A stretch of DNA of 64,000 nucleotides from NCBI GenBank assembly GCA_022600195.1, contig JAHZKX010000042.1, positions 49,173 through 113,172 of the forward strand, written 5' to 3'. This document shows positions 28,837 through 39,099 of this stretch, in pieces (within the stretch, counting starts at the first letter, position 1; each line of letters starts with the position of its first letter). Below the pieces are notes generated by a model. The model had not been told where the DNA came from and ran no database searches. It saw only the letters and a list, made by a program, of their open reading frames with translations. Source of the stretch: Planctomycetota bacterium (GTDB taxonomy: Bacteria; Planctomycetota; Planctomycetia; Planctomycetales; Planctomycetaceae). The position numbers and the translations under genes were made by a program.

Positions 28837-28879
28837 AAAAAAAGTGCCAGCGAAAGAGAGCATTTTCACTGACACTTTT
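28837..28879. terminator. Bidirectional Rho-independent terminator
   Basis: An A-run followed by AAAAGTGCCAGCGAAA pairs, with two wobble positions, with TTTTCACTGACACTTTT around a short loop. The A and T tracts on both flanks suit termination in both directions, between the convergent genes ending at 28826 and 28936. Confidence 0.75.
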
Positions 28880-28935
28880 GATAACTCAGTAGAAGACCAC
28901 CGGTACGCTATGAACTGTACCCGGGCCCATCTCCC

Positions 28936-29856
28936 TCACGAATTCGGCGTCAGGCCGAAGACGCGGTCCATGTTGGCCGAGACTTCTTTCAGTCGCTCCA
29001 GGTCGCCGCCTCTGACTTCTGCAGCCGCCCAGCCGGTGAACTTGATCTCGGCGAGTGCTTTTCGAACGTCGGCCCAATCCAGATCGCCTTCGCCGATCTT
29101 GGTGAACTTGCTCATTTCGCGCGAGAAGCCTTTCAGGTCCAGCTTCACAATTCGTTTGTTGAGCTGACGAATCCAGTCGCCCATGCTGCCGTACTTCCAG
29201 TGGTTTCCAATGTCAAACTGCATGCCGACCCAGGGAGAATCGAATTCGTCGATGTACTTCACAAACTTCTCCGCGGTCTGGCTATGGTCACCTTCGTGGT
29301 CGTAGCAGAACTGGTTCCACACGTTTTCGACCGCGATGTGGATGCCCAGTTCGGAAGCGACAGGCAATGCCTTTGAGATATTCTCGACCGATCGTTTCCA
29401 GATCTCTTCTTCAGGGCCATCGCTTCCACGACCAACAACCAGCAGAACCGTGTTTCCACCAACGGCATGCGTCTGACGCAGTGCTTCTTTCAGACTCTCC
29501 AGTGCTTTCGCACGAGTCGCGGCATCGGCATCGGTGTGCCGCACCGACCAGTGACCGGCGTTGACCGACCCGTCGACCGGAAGTCCCGTCGCTTTGATGG
29601 CGGCTCGCACTTCTTTAACATCGATCCCCGGACAGTTCAATTCGATTCCGTCAAAACCGGCTTCCTTCGCAATCGCAAACTTTTCTTCGAGCGTCTTACC
29701 AGCTCCCACCATCCCAATCTTAAGAGTCTTATAGAGGCGACCGTTCAGATAGCCACCTTTATTTTCCGCTCCTCGTGCAAGCAAAGGACTGGAAACAGCA
29801 GCGGTCGCCGCCAACTGCACAAACTGGCGACGAGAAAATAATTTCGATGAGAGCAT
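28936..29856 (-). CDS. Exported sugar phosphate isomerase/epimerase-like TIM-barrel protein
   Basis: A 306-residue protein from the ATG at 29854-29856 (AAGGGG just upstream); the frame is open 69 codons further but without signs of coding. The N-terminus is a twin-arginine-type signal, SRRQFVQLAATAAVSSPLLA. The barrel begins with KIGMVGAGKTLEEKFAIAKE and includes GFDGIELNCPG, HIAVENVWNQF, WVGMQFDIGNHW and KLDLKGFSREM. The Glu, Asp, His and Glu residues at strand ends match the metal-binding pattern of xylose-isomerase-like barrels (AP endonuclease family 2). Substrate is unknown. It lies 265 bases downstream of the aldolase gene on the same strand. Confidence 0.82.
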   Translation of the reverse strand: MLSSKLFSRRQFVQLAATAAVSSPLLARGAENKGGYLNGRLYKTLKIGMVGAGKTLEEKFAIAKEAGFDGIELNCPGIDVKEVRAAIKATGLPVDGSVNAGHWSVRHTDADAATRAKALESLKEALRQTHAVGGNTVLLVVGRGSDGPEEEIWKRSVENISKALPVASELGIHIAVENVWNQFCYDHEGDHSQTAEKFVKYIDEFDSPWVGMQFDIGNHWKYGSMGDWIRQLNKRIVKLDLKGFSREMSKFTKIGEGDLDWADVRKALAEIKFTGWAAAEVRGGDLERLKEVSANMDRVFGLTPNS

Positions 29857-30121
29857 AATCAACCCCTTGATGATGGCTTGTGTTTTATTAGTTTTCAGTC
29901 TGAAGGCGACACGTAAAAAATACCTTTGGCAAATTCGTCTTAACATTGTAACAGCCTGAACGACAACCTGACAATGATAAAGAGATTGAGAATCAATGGG
30001 TGGTTTCCATATTGCTCGAAATGGCTGGAACCTCTGTTCTGATAGGTATGACAAAATAATCAATCAGATATCAATTTGGAATGCGCATTTGAAGACCGGA
30101 AAAACCGCGTTCTCGTCCTCC

Positions 30122-31144
30122 TCATGCCTCTTCCATCGCGGCATTGTATTCGCCGCGCCGGGCATCTCGATTGCATTTGGCACGATGATACAACGATTTC
30201 TGTGCCGCCTCCTTGTTGGCAGAATCGCCTCCCCAGATCCCCATTGCCGGTTGCTGGATGGCGCGGGCAAATGAAAACGACAACTCCCAGGGGACTTGTG
30301 ACTTGAATTTGACATTCATGGCATTCAAACGAGCCGAAGCGAGTTCGCTGGATTGACCGCCGGACAGGAATGTCACTCCCGGTACCGCAGCGGGGACGGC
30401 TCGTAAGAAACACGCGATCGTGGCGTCGGCGACCTCATCGACTGAGTTCTGATGAGGGCATTGCAATCCCGGAAGGACCATATTCGGTTTCAGAATCATG
30501 CCTTCCAGCATCACGCGTTGCCGGTAAAGCTGGTCAAAAACCGTGTGCAGTGATTCCTCCGTCACTTCGTAACAACGTTCGAGAGTATGATCGCCGTCCA
30601 TCAGCACCTCTGGTTCCACGATGGGAACCAGACCGGCTTCCTGACTTAAGGCAGCGTACCGCGCCAATCCCTGTGCGTTTGCCTCAATACAACCACGGCT
30701 CGGAATACCATCGCCGATCGAAATGACGGCACGCCACTTGGCAAAACGGGCGCCTATCTCGACGTATTTGGCCAGTCGCGCACGCAAGCCATCCAGACCT
30801 TCCGTAATTTTTTCTCCCGGATGGGCGGCCAGATCCTTAGCACCCGCATCCACTTTGATTCCCGGAATGATTCCCGCATCGGTCAGGGCTTTTACAAAGG
30901 AACTGCCATCCTCCGTCTGCTGGCGGATTGTTTCATCGTAGAGAATCGCCCCACTGATACTCTCACCGAGGCCGGGCGTGCTCACAATCATTCCGCGATA
31001 AATGCGACGCGTCTCCGCGTTCTTGGGAATTCCCAACTTGGCAAATCGTTTGTCGCAGGTCGGAGTGCTTTCATCCATCGCCAGGATGCCCTTGTCGTCA
31101 GCAACCATCGCTCTCGCTGTGTCTGTCAGCTGTTGAGTATTCAT
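30122..31144 (-). CDS. Class I fructose-bisphosphate aldolase
   Basis: A 340-residue protein; I chose the ATG at 31142-31144 (GGAG 9 bases upstream), although a GTG 5 codons earlier could serve. It matches the animal/plant-type class I aldolase along its whole length: GILAMDESTPTCDKRF, SGAILYDETIRQ, KVDAGAKDLA, KWRAVISIGDG, LVPIVEPEVLMDGDH, and EGMILKPNMVLPG, in which K219 is the Schiff-base lysine. The C-terminal phosphate site is in VTFLSGGQSSELASARLNAM. It cleaves fructose 1,6-bisphosphate into triose phosphates, or runs in reverse in gluconeogenesis, in the cytoplasm. The gene is divergent from the gamma-glutamylcyclotransferase-like gene. Confidence 0.93.
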   Translation of the reverse strand: MNTQQLTDTARAMVADDKGILAMDESTPTCDKRFAKLGIPKNAETRRIYRGMIVSTPGLGESISGAILYDETIRQQTEDGSSFVKALTDAGIIPGIKVDAGAKDLAAHPGEKITEGLDGLRARLAKYVEIGARFAKWRAVISIGDGIPSRGCIEANAQGLARYAALSQEAGLVPIVEPEVLMDGDHTLERCYEVTEESLHTVFDQLYRQRVMLEGMILKPNMVLPGLQCPHQNSVDEVADATIACFLRAVPAAVPGVTFLSGGQSSELASARLNAMNVKFKSQVPWELSFSFARAIQQPAMGIWGGDSANKEAAQKSLYHRAKCNRDARRGEYNAAMEEA

Positions 31145-31361
31145 TTGATTTTGCTCCACTCACTGTTTCGTATTCCTTCAAAGTCGTCGTCGTTCTGTCG
31201 AAGGGATGCGAACTTTTGTATGGAAATTGGATGAAGTACTAAGCCCAAGACGACATACTATGGTATAACTGATCCTGATAGAGGCTACAATATCCCTTTA
31301 ACTTGTTGTGGGAAGATCGATTCAAAACCACGCACTGTGGATCAGCTGCCTGTTTTGTGAA

Positions 31362-31922
31362 ATGAATAAATTGACACAATATTTCGCCTACGGCTCCAAT
31401 CTCCACCCGGCTCGTTTGGAAAAGCGAATCGGCCGGTGTGCGCGGGGAACGCTCGTCTATCTGCACGGTGCGCGGCTCACTTTCAACAAACGCGGAATCG
31501 AAGGGTCCGGAAAATGCAACATCGACTTCACACATTCAAAGACGGACACAGTCATCGGCGTCCTGTATGAAGTCTCAACCACTCAAAGGAAACTGCTCGA
31601 CGACTGGGAAGCAGCGACCTGCGGATACGAGGCTCTGAATACGCTGGTCACAACCCAGACTCAAACGGTAGACGCCTTCACTTACAAAGCCGGTGATGAA
31701 TTTATCGACAATGCATTGCTGCCGTTTCACTGGTATAAACGTTTTGTGATCCTGGGTGCAGCCTACTTCGGCTTTCCACAGGACTACCTGTATCAGCTGG
31801 AACAGCAACCATCGATTCCTGATAACGACCCCGATCGCGCCAGACAGAATGCAATCCTGCTTGCCGAATTAGAGCAGGCAAATCATGACCTCATCCAGAA
31901 CGGCAAACAAGGTCAAATCTGA
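31362..31922 (+). CDS. Gamma-glutamylcyclotransferase-like protein
   Basis: A 186-residue cytoplasmic protein from the ATG at 31362. It opens with LTQYFAYGSNLHPARLEKRI, the FAYGSN phosphate/substrate loop of the GGCT (AIG2-like) fold. Further family features are the GARLTFNKRG block, GVLYEVSTTQRKLLDDWEA and a C-terminal region with FHWYKRFVILGAAYFGFP. Such enzymes release 5-oxoproline from gamma-glutamyl compounds. The 18-codon extension upstream of the chosen ATG lacks a better start. A 31.9-kb inverted repeat (GGGGC and GCCCC) just after the stop is too weak to call a terminator. Confidence 0.8.
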   Translation: MNKLTQYFAYGSNLHPARLEKRIGRCARGTLVYLHGARLTFNKRGIEGSGKCNIDFTHSKTDTVIGVLYEVSTTQRKLLDDWEAATCGYEALNTLVTTQTQTVDAFTYKAGDEFIDNALLPFHWYKRFVILGAAYFGFPQDYLYQLEQQPSIPDNDPDRARQNAILLAELEQANHDLIQNGKQGQI

Positions 31923-32044
31923 AGGGGCACCGGGCATTTTTAAGAGCCCCCGTTCATTCCGATCTTTCAGTTTGGTTGCATTTTTTGTATCGTGCAGTAT
32001 CTAATACTCCAAAGGCATCGTGACTGCGGTGGAACCATGAACAA

Positions 32045-32662
32045 ATGAGGACAATCTTTCAAGATAGAACCAAGTCGATCCTCTCGTGCACGTTCATCGT
32101 TATCTTCGGCCTGAGTCTGATCGGCTCCCCGTTTCCGCAGTATCTGTTTCTGCAGCACATTCCAACTTTGATTGCCTTCGTTGTCGTCCCGATGTGGGAT
32201 CGGCGCTGGCCATTGAGTGCAGGCGCTTTTGCGTGCCTCCTGGCAATGCTTGTAATTCATGTGATCGGCGCCCGCTATACGTACTCTTTCGTTCCCTATG
32301 ACACATGGTGTCAGGCAGTCACAGGCTACCAGCTGTCGGAAGTCTTTGATCTGGAGCGAAATCACTACGATCGACTGGCTCATCTCTGTTTCGGTCTGTT
32401 AATGATTTGGCCATGCCGTGAGTTCCTTGAGAGTTATCAATCGTTTTCCCGACGCGGCGCCCTCTTGACGGCCGTGCTGGTCGTCATGGCCGCCAGCATG
32501 TTGTATGAAGTTGTGGAGTGGCTGGCTGCCATCATTCTCTCGAAACAGAACGCGGAAGCATATAACGGCCAGCAGGGAGACTTCTGGGACGCCCAAAAAG
32601 ATATGGCCCTGGCCACGGTGGGCGCCATTCTGGCCAGCCTTTTTCAATGGAAGTCCCGATGA
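32045..32662 (+). CDS. DUF2238 (YjdF-like) membrane protein
   Basis: A 205-residue protein with about six hydrophobic segments (near 12-30, 38-58, 62-80, 118-136, 142-165 and 185-200). The family motif is visible in HYDRLAHLCFGLLMIWPCRE, YEVVEWLAAI and NGQQGDFWDAQKDM, matching inner membrane protein YjdF. The conserved His, Glu and Asp residues lie at helix ends; the function is not established. It stands alone on the plus strand between the GGCT-like gene and the beta-helix gene. Confidence 0.82.
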   Translation: MRTIFQDRTKSILSCTFIVIFGLSLIGSPFPQYLFLQHIPTLIAFVVVPMWDRRWPLSAGAFACLLAMLVIHVIGARYTYSFVPYDTWCQAVTGYQLSEVFDLERNHYDRLAHLCFGLLMIWPCREFLESYQSFSRRGALLTAVLVVMAASMLYEVVEWLAAIILSKQNAEAYNGQQGDFWDAQKDMALATVGAILASLFQWKSR

Positions 32663-32793
32663 TCTCTTGAAGAGAAAAGAGAGTCAGGCACAAATTAAAA
32701 ATTCTGGACCCTTTTAACACATCCTCAGAAGACGTATAACGAAGAGACGATTTTCAAGTATTCGAATCCCAAAACGGACCAGGAACAACCACA

Positions 32794-33948
32794 ATGAAAT
32801 TTCTCGCAACGTTAATTCTGGCATTCGTCACGCTGAATTGTACGGCACAAGCCAAAGAATTCGACATCACAAAATATGGTGCGGTTCCCAATGATGCGGG
32901 AGATGACACGACCGCCATCGAGAAAGCATTAACCGCTTGCAAAGAAGCGGGAGGCGGAACCGTTTTGATTCCCGCGGGAACCTATATTCTCTCGCGACGC
33001 AATAATGAAACCCCCATTCTCGAGATTCCTCCTGATACCACTCTGCGCGGTGAGGGGCCTGCATCAATTCTGAAATTCGATGCCAAAGTGAATCAGTCTA
33101 ATTTCTGGCGGATGATCGGAGCACCCGTTGACGGAGGCACGAAAAATGTCGTGATCAGAGATCTGCATCTGGACGGATCAAATACACATCCGCAATACAT
33201 CAAAAGCGAGACACCGGAACATAATGCAGGGATCTGGTTCTACAATAAAAATCACATCATTGAAAACATCAAGGTGATGAATGTCTTCGCCGAAAACTTT
33301 TCGGGAGATTGCATGGCCTTCTCTTACAACTGTCGCGCCATCACAGTCAGAGACTGTACCTTCAGAAATTTTATTCGACAGGGAATCCAAATGGGAGGCA
33401 GTCCCGGCTCACGCGATTACCTGGTGACAGGCTGTCGTGATTTAGAACATTCCGTCAAACCCGGTGGTTCAACGATACACGTCGAACACGCACGCGGCCT
33501 CAAGAACGTCATTATCGAAAATAATCAATGCCGTAAATCGATTCTTGCCGGCGGTGTCGACGGAATGATCATTCGTGGCAATACCATTTCAGGAAAGCTC
33601 GTCGGGAACGGAAATACGAATTTGATCATACAAGACAATATTATTAAATCAAAAACGAAAAAAGGGAGCGTCGTGCAGCTTGGCTATACCAAAGGCCTCA
33701 TTTTTCGCGGGAATATCGTTCAGGGAACGCCAGACAACCCCACCGGTGTTTATATCTGGGGCAACTCACGCTACAACTCGCAACCCGGTGAAGACGTCAC
33801 GGTTTCCGACAATCAAATCACAGCGGCTAAAACTGCGATTTCATTAAACGGAACCAAAAACGTCAAAATCCACGGCAACACATTAAACGCACCACAAAAG
33901 TTAACCCAGAAACGAACCGAAGCGCTGCACTCAGATTTAAAAGAATAA
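32794..33948 (+). CDS. Secreted right-handed beta-helix protein (pectate-lyase-3 type)
   Basis: A 384-residue protein with a signal peptide (MKFLATLILAFVTLNCTAQA). EFDITKYGAVPNDAGDDTTA and GGGTVLIPAGTYIL are the classic start of the pectate-lyase-3/glycoside-hydrolase-28-like superfamily. The rest is a chain of parallel beta-helix rungs: KNVVIRDLHLDGS, HIIENIKVMNV, CRAITVRDCTF, LKNVIIENNQC, GMIIRGNTIS, TNLIIQDNII, KGLIFRGNIV and KNVKIHGNTL. It probably binds or cleaves an acidic polysaccharide outside the cytoplasm. A good terminator follows at 33969-33994. Confidence 0.82.
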   Translation: MKFLATLILAFVTLNCTAQAKEFDITKYGAVPNDAGDDTTAIEKALTACKEAGGGTVLIPAGTYILSRRNNETPILEIPPDTTLRGEGPASILKFDAKVNQSNFWRMIGAPVDGGTKNVVIRDLHLDGSNTHPQYIKSETPEHNAGIWFYNKNHIIENIKVMNVFAENFSGDCMAFSYNCRAITVRDCTFRNFIRQGIQMGGSPGSRDYLVTGCRDLEHSVKPGGSTIHVEHARGLKNVIIENNQCRKSILAGGVDGMIIRGNTISGKLVGNGNTNLIIQDNIIKSKTKKGSVVQLGYTKGLIFRGNIVQGTPDNPTGVYIWGNSRYNSQPGEDVTVSDNQITAAKTAISLNGTKNVKIHGNTLNAPQKLTQKRTEALHSDLKE

Positions 33949-33968
33949 AGGTCGGGAGAAAAAGATAT

Positions 33969-33994
33969 AAAAGGGAAATGATAGTGCCCTTTTT
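33969..33994 (+). terminator. Rho-independent terminator after the beta-helix gene
   Basis: AAAAGGG (33969-33975) pairs with CCCTTTT (33987-33993) around an 11-base loop and is followed by T residues, 21 bases past the stop codon. Confidence 0.6.
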
Positions 33995-34176
33995 GTTCTA
34001 CTACCTGTTCGTTGCTCAACCACCGTTAAGAGACAGGGAATGTTTGTAAAGAGTACTACATTCTGCTACGTTGATATGTTGAATGGTATATATAGTTGTA
34101 TAAAAAAGACGGCATGATCCTCTTCCGTTTTTAAATCTATATTTTCGTCAGCCACCATCATCGTTGGAATCACAGA

Positions 34177-35730
34177 ATGAACAGATCAAACGTCACCATC
34201 GGATTTCTAGTCGCAACGACCCTCGGCAGCGCATTGTTGACTACCCTTGGCGCCGATCTCGCTTCTGCGGCCCGTCCGAATGTGATCGTGGTGATGGCAG
34301 ACGACTTGGGTATCGGTGACGTCTCACCAACGAACCCGGACTGCAAGATCAAGACGCCTTTTCTGCAGATGATGGCCGACGAGGGGCTGACCTTTCTCGA
34401 CGCCCATACGCCGAGTTCGGTCTGCACGCCGACACGCTATGGATTGCTCACCGGACGCTACAACTGGCGGTCACGCCTGGCACGCGGCGTTTTAAGTGGA
34501 ACCAGCGAGCACCTGATCCCCAAAGATCGACCAACGCTGGGACACCTCATGCGCAAGGCGGGTTACCACACAGCAATGATCGGCAAGTGGCACCTGGGGT
34601 GGGACTGGCACAAGAACGGAAAAAAGATCGACTTTACAAAACCGGTCAGGAACGGACCGGATATCAACGGGTTTGACCGCTACTACGGCCACTGCGGCTC
34701 CTTGGACATGCCGCCCTACGTCTGGGTGGACACAGGAAAGATCACCGCAGAGCCCGATTGCGAGGAAGGCGTGAGCCGCAAGGAAGATCGTTACGGCTGG
34801 TATCGGAAAGGCCCCATTGGATCGGACTTTAAAATTGCAGAAGTACTTCCACATCTCTTCGACAAGTCCATCGAACATGTAAAGTCACAAGCAAAATCCG
34901 CGAAGGCAGGCAAGCCCTTCTTCCTGTACCTGGCACTGCCGGCTCCCCATACCCCCATCGTTCCGGTACCGCCCTTCAAGGATGCCAGCCAGATGAATCC
35001 CTACGCCGACTTCGTGATGCAGATGGACCATCACATGGGCCAGTTGCATCTCGCGGTGCAGAAAGCCGGGCTGGACGACAACACGTTGGTGATCTTTACA
35101 AGCGACAACGGGTGCTCACCCGAGGCGAACTTCGAGTTGCTGCAAGAGAAAGGACACGACCCCAGCGCCAAATATCGAGGCCACAAGGCGGATATCTATG
35201 AAGGCGGGCACCGCGTCCCGTTCATTGTGCGCTGGCCGGGAAAGATTGAAGGCGGTCGCAAGACCCAGGCTCTGACCTGCCTGACCGACGTCTACGCGAC
35301 ACTCGAAGCAGTCACTGGTCAGAAAAAGCAGGCACGCGGTGGTGAGGACGGATTCAGCTTGTTACCCGTATTCAAGGGAGAGCAGACATCGGGTCGCGAC
35401 GCACTGATCAGTCACTCGATCGGCGGCTCGTTTGCAATCCGGCAGGGCGCGTGGAAGCTCTGCCTTTCGAGCGGCAGTGGTGGCTGGAGCGCACCCAGGG
35501 AAGGCGAAGCCAAAAAACAGGGCCTCCCACCAATGCAGTTGTTTAATCTTGCCGATGACCCGGCTGAGAAAAAGAACCTCGTGAAAAACAATCCGGAGAA
35601 AGTCAACGCTTTATTGCTGCTGCTGGACAAGCAGGTTCGCATGGGACGTTGCACGCCGGGCGAGAAGCTAAATAATGATCGCGACGTCAAGTTCCTGCCC
35701 AGCGGCGTCAAACTGCCGGAGCGAGGCTGA
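34177..35730 (+). CDS. Secreted sulfatase (arylsulfatase family)
   Basis: A 517-residue protein with a signal peptide ending near residue 31 (LASAARPN). The formylglycine site is C83-T-P-T-R87 in SSVCTPTRYGLLTGR, and D42-D43 in VMADDLGIGD bind the metal. Other family blocks are IGKWHLGWDWHKNG, YLALPAPHTPIVP and VIFTSDNGCSPE. It removes sulfate from a glycan or aryl ester. Codon use is visibly richer in G and C at third positions than the beta-helix gene before it. It is followed by a glycoside-hydrolase-like gene after 33 bases, almost surely one transcript. Confidence 0.9.
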   Translation: MNRSNVTIGFLVATTLGSALLTTLGADLASAARPNVIVVMADDLGIGDVSPTNPDCKIKTPFLQMMADEGLTFLDAHTPSSVCTPTRYGLLTGRYNWRSRLARGVLSGTSEHLIPKDRPTLGHLMRKAGYHTAMIGKWHLGWDWHKNGKKIDFTKPVRNGPDINGFDRYYGHCGSLDMPPYVWVDTGKITAEPDCEEGVSRKEDRYGWYRKGPIGSDFKIAEVLPHLFDKSIEHVKSQAKSAKAGKPFFLYLALPAPHTPIVPVPPFKDASQMNPYADFVMQMDHHMGQLHLAVQKAGLDDNTLVIFTSDNGCSPEANFELLQEKGHDPSAKYRGHKADIYEGGHRVPFIVRWPGKIEGGRKTQALTCLTDVYATLEAVTGQKKQARGGEDGFSLLPVFKGEQTSGRDALISHSIGGSFAIRQGAWKLCLSSGSGGWSAPREGEAKKQGLPPMQLFNLADDPAEKKNLVKNNPEKVNALLLLLDKQVRMGRCTPGEKLNNDRDVKFLPSGVKLPERG

Positions 35731-35763
35731 GTCGAAGATAACGAGCACAAAAAGGAAGCAAAG

Positions 35764-37263
35764 ATGAACAATATAAAAACCAGTCTCTTACTCACCGCGC
35801 TGACTACGGCAATAGGCACTTCAGCATTTGCGGCCGACGACTGGGTGATCGATACCCAGGACGACTGGACCGCAGCGATGGCGAAGCAATCCAATCTCGA
35901 AGTCAAGGACGGCATCGCCATACCCAGCGCCAAAGTCGCCACGTTCAGCAGCAAGCTCAAACGCTTCGAAAAAATGCAGAAGGCGACTTCGGTCGTCTTC
36001 GATCAATCCCCGATCTGGCAGAACTGGAACCCGGTTGCGAACCTTGGCCCGGTGAATCTGGCTGACGCGCCCGTCTTTCTGGCAATGGGCCCGAACAACT
36101 ACTGGGTGTTTGGACGTTATGGCCGCAAGGGAAAAAGAAAGAACTCCAAACAGTTCAAACCGAAACCTGCCACACTCGAAGGCTTCGACGTCAAGCTGCA
36201 AACGACACCCTGGTCGAATCAGTATGACGCGCCGGGCGGACTGGAAAAAAGCCGTGGCGGATATCACGGCTGGCAGAGCCGCGACATGCTTAACTGGGTC
36301 CACCACGGCCCGGTCACCGAAGGCTTCTCCAAATGGGTGACAAGTGCCGAATACAAAGATGGCAAGGTCTATATTTACTACGACTACCCCAACGACCAGG
36401 ACCCGCACCTCTATATCGACGACGACCTCACAGATGGCAAACCAGGCAAAAATATGGGCATCGCGGTCAAGGACCCGTCTCACGGCTCGGACAGCGGCGT
36501 CATCCGTGATAAACAGGGACGCTTTCACGTGATCTTTGAAGACTGGAGCCCGATCAACGCCAGCAAGCGGTCGTGGGACTCACCCCTCGCGGGACACGCC
36601 GTCAGCGACGACGGCATCGGCGACTTCAAATTCCTCGCACCCGTTGTGGACAACCGCACCAAAGACACCGGCAAAGTCGCCGAGTACAAGCACCCGCACT
36701 GGCTGCAACACCCGGATTGGAACACGAATATTGGCAAGTACAACGTCCACAAGCCAGAGCAGGAAGCGTATGGCGATTGGGCGGCGATCTGCGTCGGCAC
36801 GCAATACTACCTCTTCGGCGATTACGATCCCGCCGGGGGACACAAAATGAGTGTCGGCTGGTTCACCAGCCCCAGCATCGACAAGCCGTTCACCTGGTGC
36901 GATAAGATCGGAAACGGCCATCCCGACCCCGATATCGGTTTTGCCAATGGTCAGTTTTATCTCTTCACACAACAGAACACAGACTATGTAAGTCCCGGGC
37001 CGTGGGTCGAACAGGTCGAGGCGCGCGTGGGCGTCGATACCAATAATGACGGCAAGCTCGATCAATGGACCGATTGGACGGAAGTCAAAGAGGCCTACGA
37101 CTACCACAAGGGACTCTCGAAGCACGTCGACAAGACACCTGCGAAGATCGATCTGAGTGATCTGCCAGCCGGCCACGCCTTCGGCTTCGAACTACGCATG
37201 ACAGACACAACCGAAAACAAGTCCAAGCCAATGCTGGATCGCGTGACATTCAAGTTCAACTGA
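35764..37263 (+). CDS. Secreted glycoside hydrolase family 43-like protein
   Basis: A 499-residue protein with a signal peptide (LLTALTTAIGTSAFAADD). The sequence has repeated W/Y-rich strands with acidic residues typical of a five-bladed beta-propeller: YWVFGRYGRKGK, GKVYIYYDYPNDQDPHLYID, GSDSGVIRDKQGRFHVIFED, YYLFGDYDPAGGHKMSVGW and DPDIGFANGQFYLFTQQ. Family 43/62/117-type enzymes place three carboxylates in the propeller centre; I cannot assign them with certainty. A C-terminal beta domain follows. Pairing with a sulfatase suggests action on one sulfated polysaccharide (inference). AAGGAAGCAAAG is the ribosome site. Confidence 0.72.
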   Translation: MNNIKTSLLLTALTTAIGTSAFAADDWVIDTQDDWTAAMAKQSNLEVKDGIAIPSAKVATFSSKLKRFEKMQKATSVVFDQSPIWQNWNPVANLGPVNLADAPVFLAMGPNNYWVFGRYGRKGKRKNSKQFKPKPATLEGFDVKLQTTPWSNQYDAPGGLEKSRGGYHGWQSRDMLNWVHHGPVTEGFSKWVTSAEYKDGKVYIYYDYPNDQDPHLYIDDDLTDGKPGKNMGIAVKDPSHGSDSGVIRDKQGRFHVIFEDWSPINASKRSWDSPLAGHAVSDDGIGDFKFLAPVVDNRTKDTGKVAEYKHPHWLQHPDWNTNIGKYNVHKPEQEAYGDWAAICVGTQYYLFGDYDPAGGHKMSVGWFTSPSIDKPFTWCDKIGNGHPDPDIGFANGQFYLFTQQNTDYVSPGPWVEQVEARVGVDTNNDGKLDQWTDWTEVKEAYDYHKGLSKHVDKTPAKIDLSDLPAGHAFGFELRMTDTTENKSKPMLDRVTFKFN

Positions 37264-37291
37264 CCCAGTTTCTCAGCCGACTTGAGTTTTG

Positions 37292-37660
37292 TTACGCGTT
37301 TTCCTTTTGTGGAATGAGTTCCAATGTGTTATTTCCTTTATTATACCGATATTCACAGCCACAATGTGGACAAACAGCATGAATACTGCGTGGCCGTCTA
37401 AATTTTCGGTTGGGATATTTCGCGAGCATTTCGGATACGATGGAGTCCCAGCGTTCGTTACCAAGCTGGATCTCCTCTGCTCCCAGTTGTTTTCCGCATG
37501 AGACGCAAATGAATCTTTTGATTAGTTGATTCATCTTGCGTGTATCGATGTAAGAAATTACGAGGGCAATCGGGAAGATGATTGGCAGCAATAAGATAAT
37601 CAGAAAAATCATGAGGATACCAAATATTTGATTCACGATTTTCTTACCAACTAGACTCAC
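37292..37660 (-). CDS. Small membrane protein with two CxxC pairs
   Basis: A 122-residue protein beginning at a GTG (37658-37660). Residues 11-40 form one long hydrophobic stretch (GILMIFLIILLLPIIFPIAL), and the C-terminal part has CVSCGKQLG and CPHCGCEYRY, forming a likely zinc ribbon. Function is unknown. It lies 14 bases after the DUF1501 stop, so it may be transcribed with module 2. It converges on the glycoside-hydrolase-like gene. No clear ribosome site precedes the GTG, so the start is uncertain. Confidence 0.62.
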   Translation of the reverse strand: MSLVGKKIVNQIFGILMIFLIILLLPIIFPIALVISYIDTRKMNQLIKRFICVSCGKQLGAEEIQLGNERWDSIVSEMLAKYPNRKFRRPRSIHAVCPHCGCEYRYNKGNNTLELIPQKENA

Positions 37661-37674
37661 GCTGATAAACCAGC

Positions 37675-39079
<1,405 letters not shown>

Positions 39080-39081
<2 letters not shown>

Positions 39082-39099
39082 ATTAAGGCGCCTTAATAT
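39080..39099. repeat. 20-bp perfect palindrome at the PSD1/DUF1501 junction
   Basis: ATATTAAGGCGCCTTAATAT reads the same on both strands. It contains the PSD1 stop codon, the AAGG ribosome site and the first bases of the DUF1501 start codon. As RNA it can fold into an 8-bp stem with a GCGC loop. Confidence 0.7.

Noticed and set aside
31922..31960. GGGGC / GCCCC inverted repeat after the GGCT-like gene as terminator
   Set aside because: The stem is only about 5 bp with a long loop and the T-run is inside the loop.
34080..34120. AT-rich promoter before the second sulfatase gene
   Set aside because: Candidate -35 and -10 boxes are only 14 bases apart in every arrangement I tried.
35821..36528. 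235-codon minus-strand frame within the glycoside-hydrolase-like gene
   Set aside because: Antisense shadow caused by high third-position GC; the plus-strand protein has a signal peptide and family motifs.
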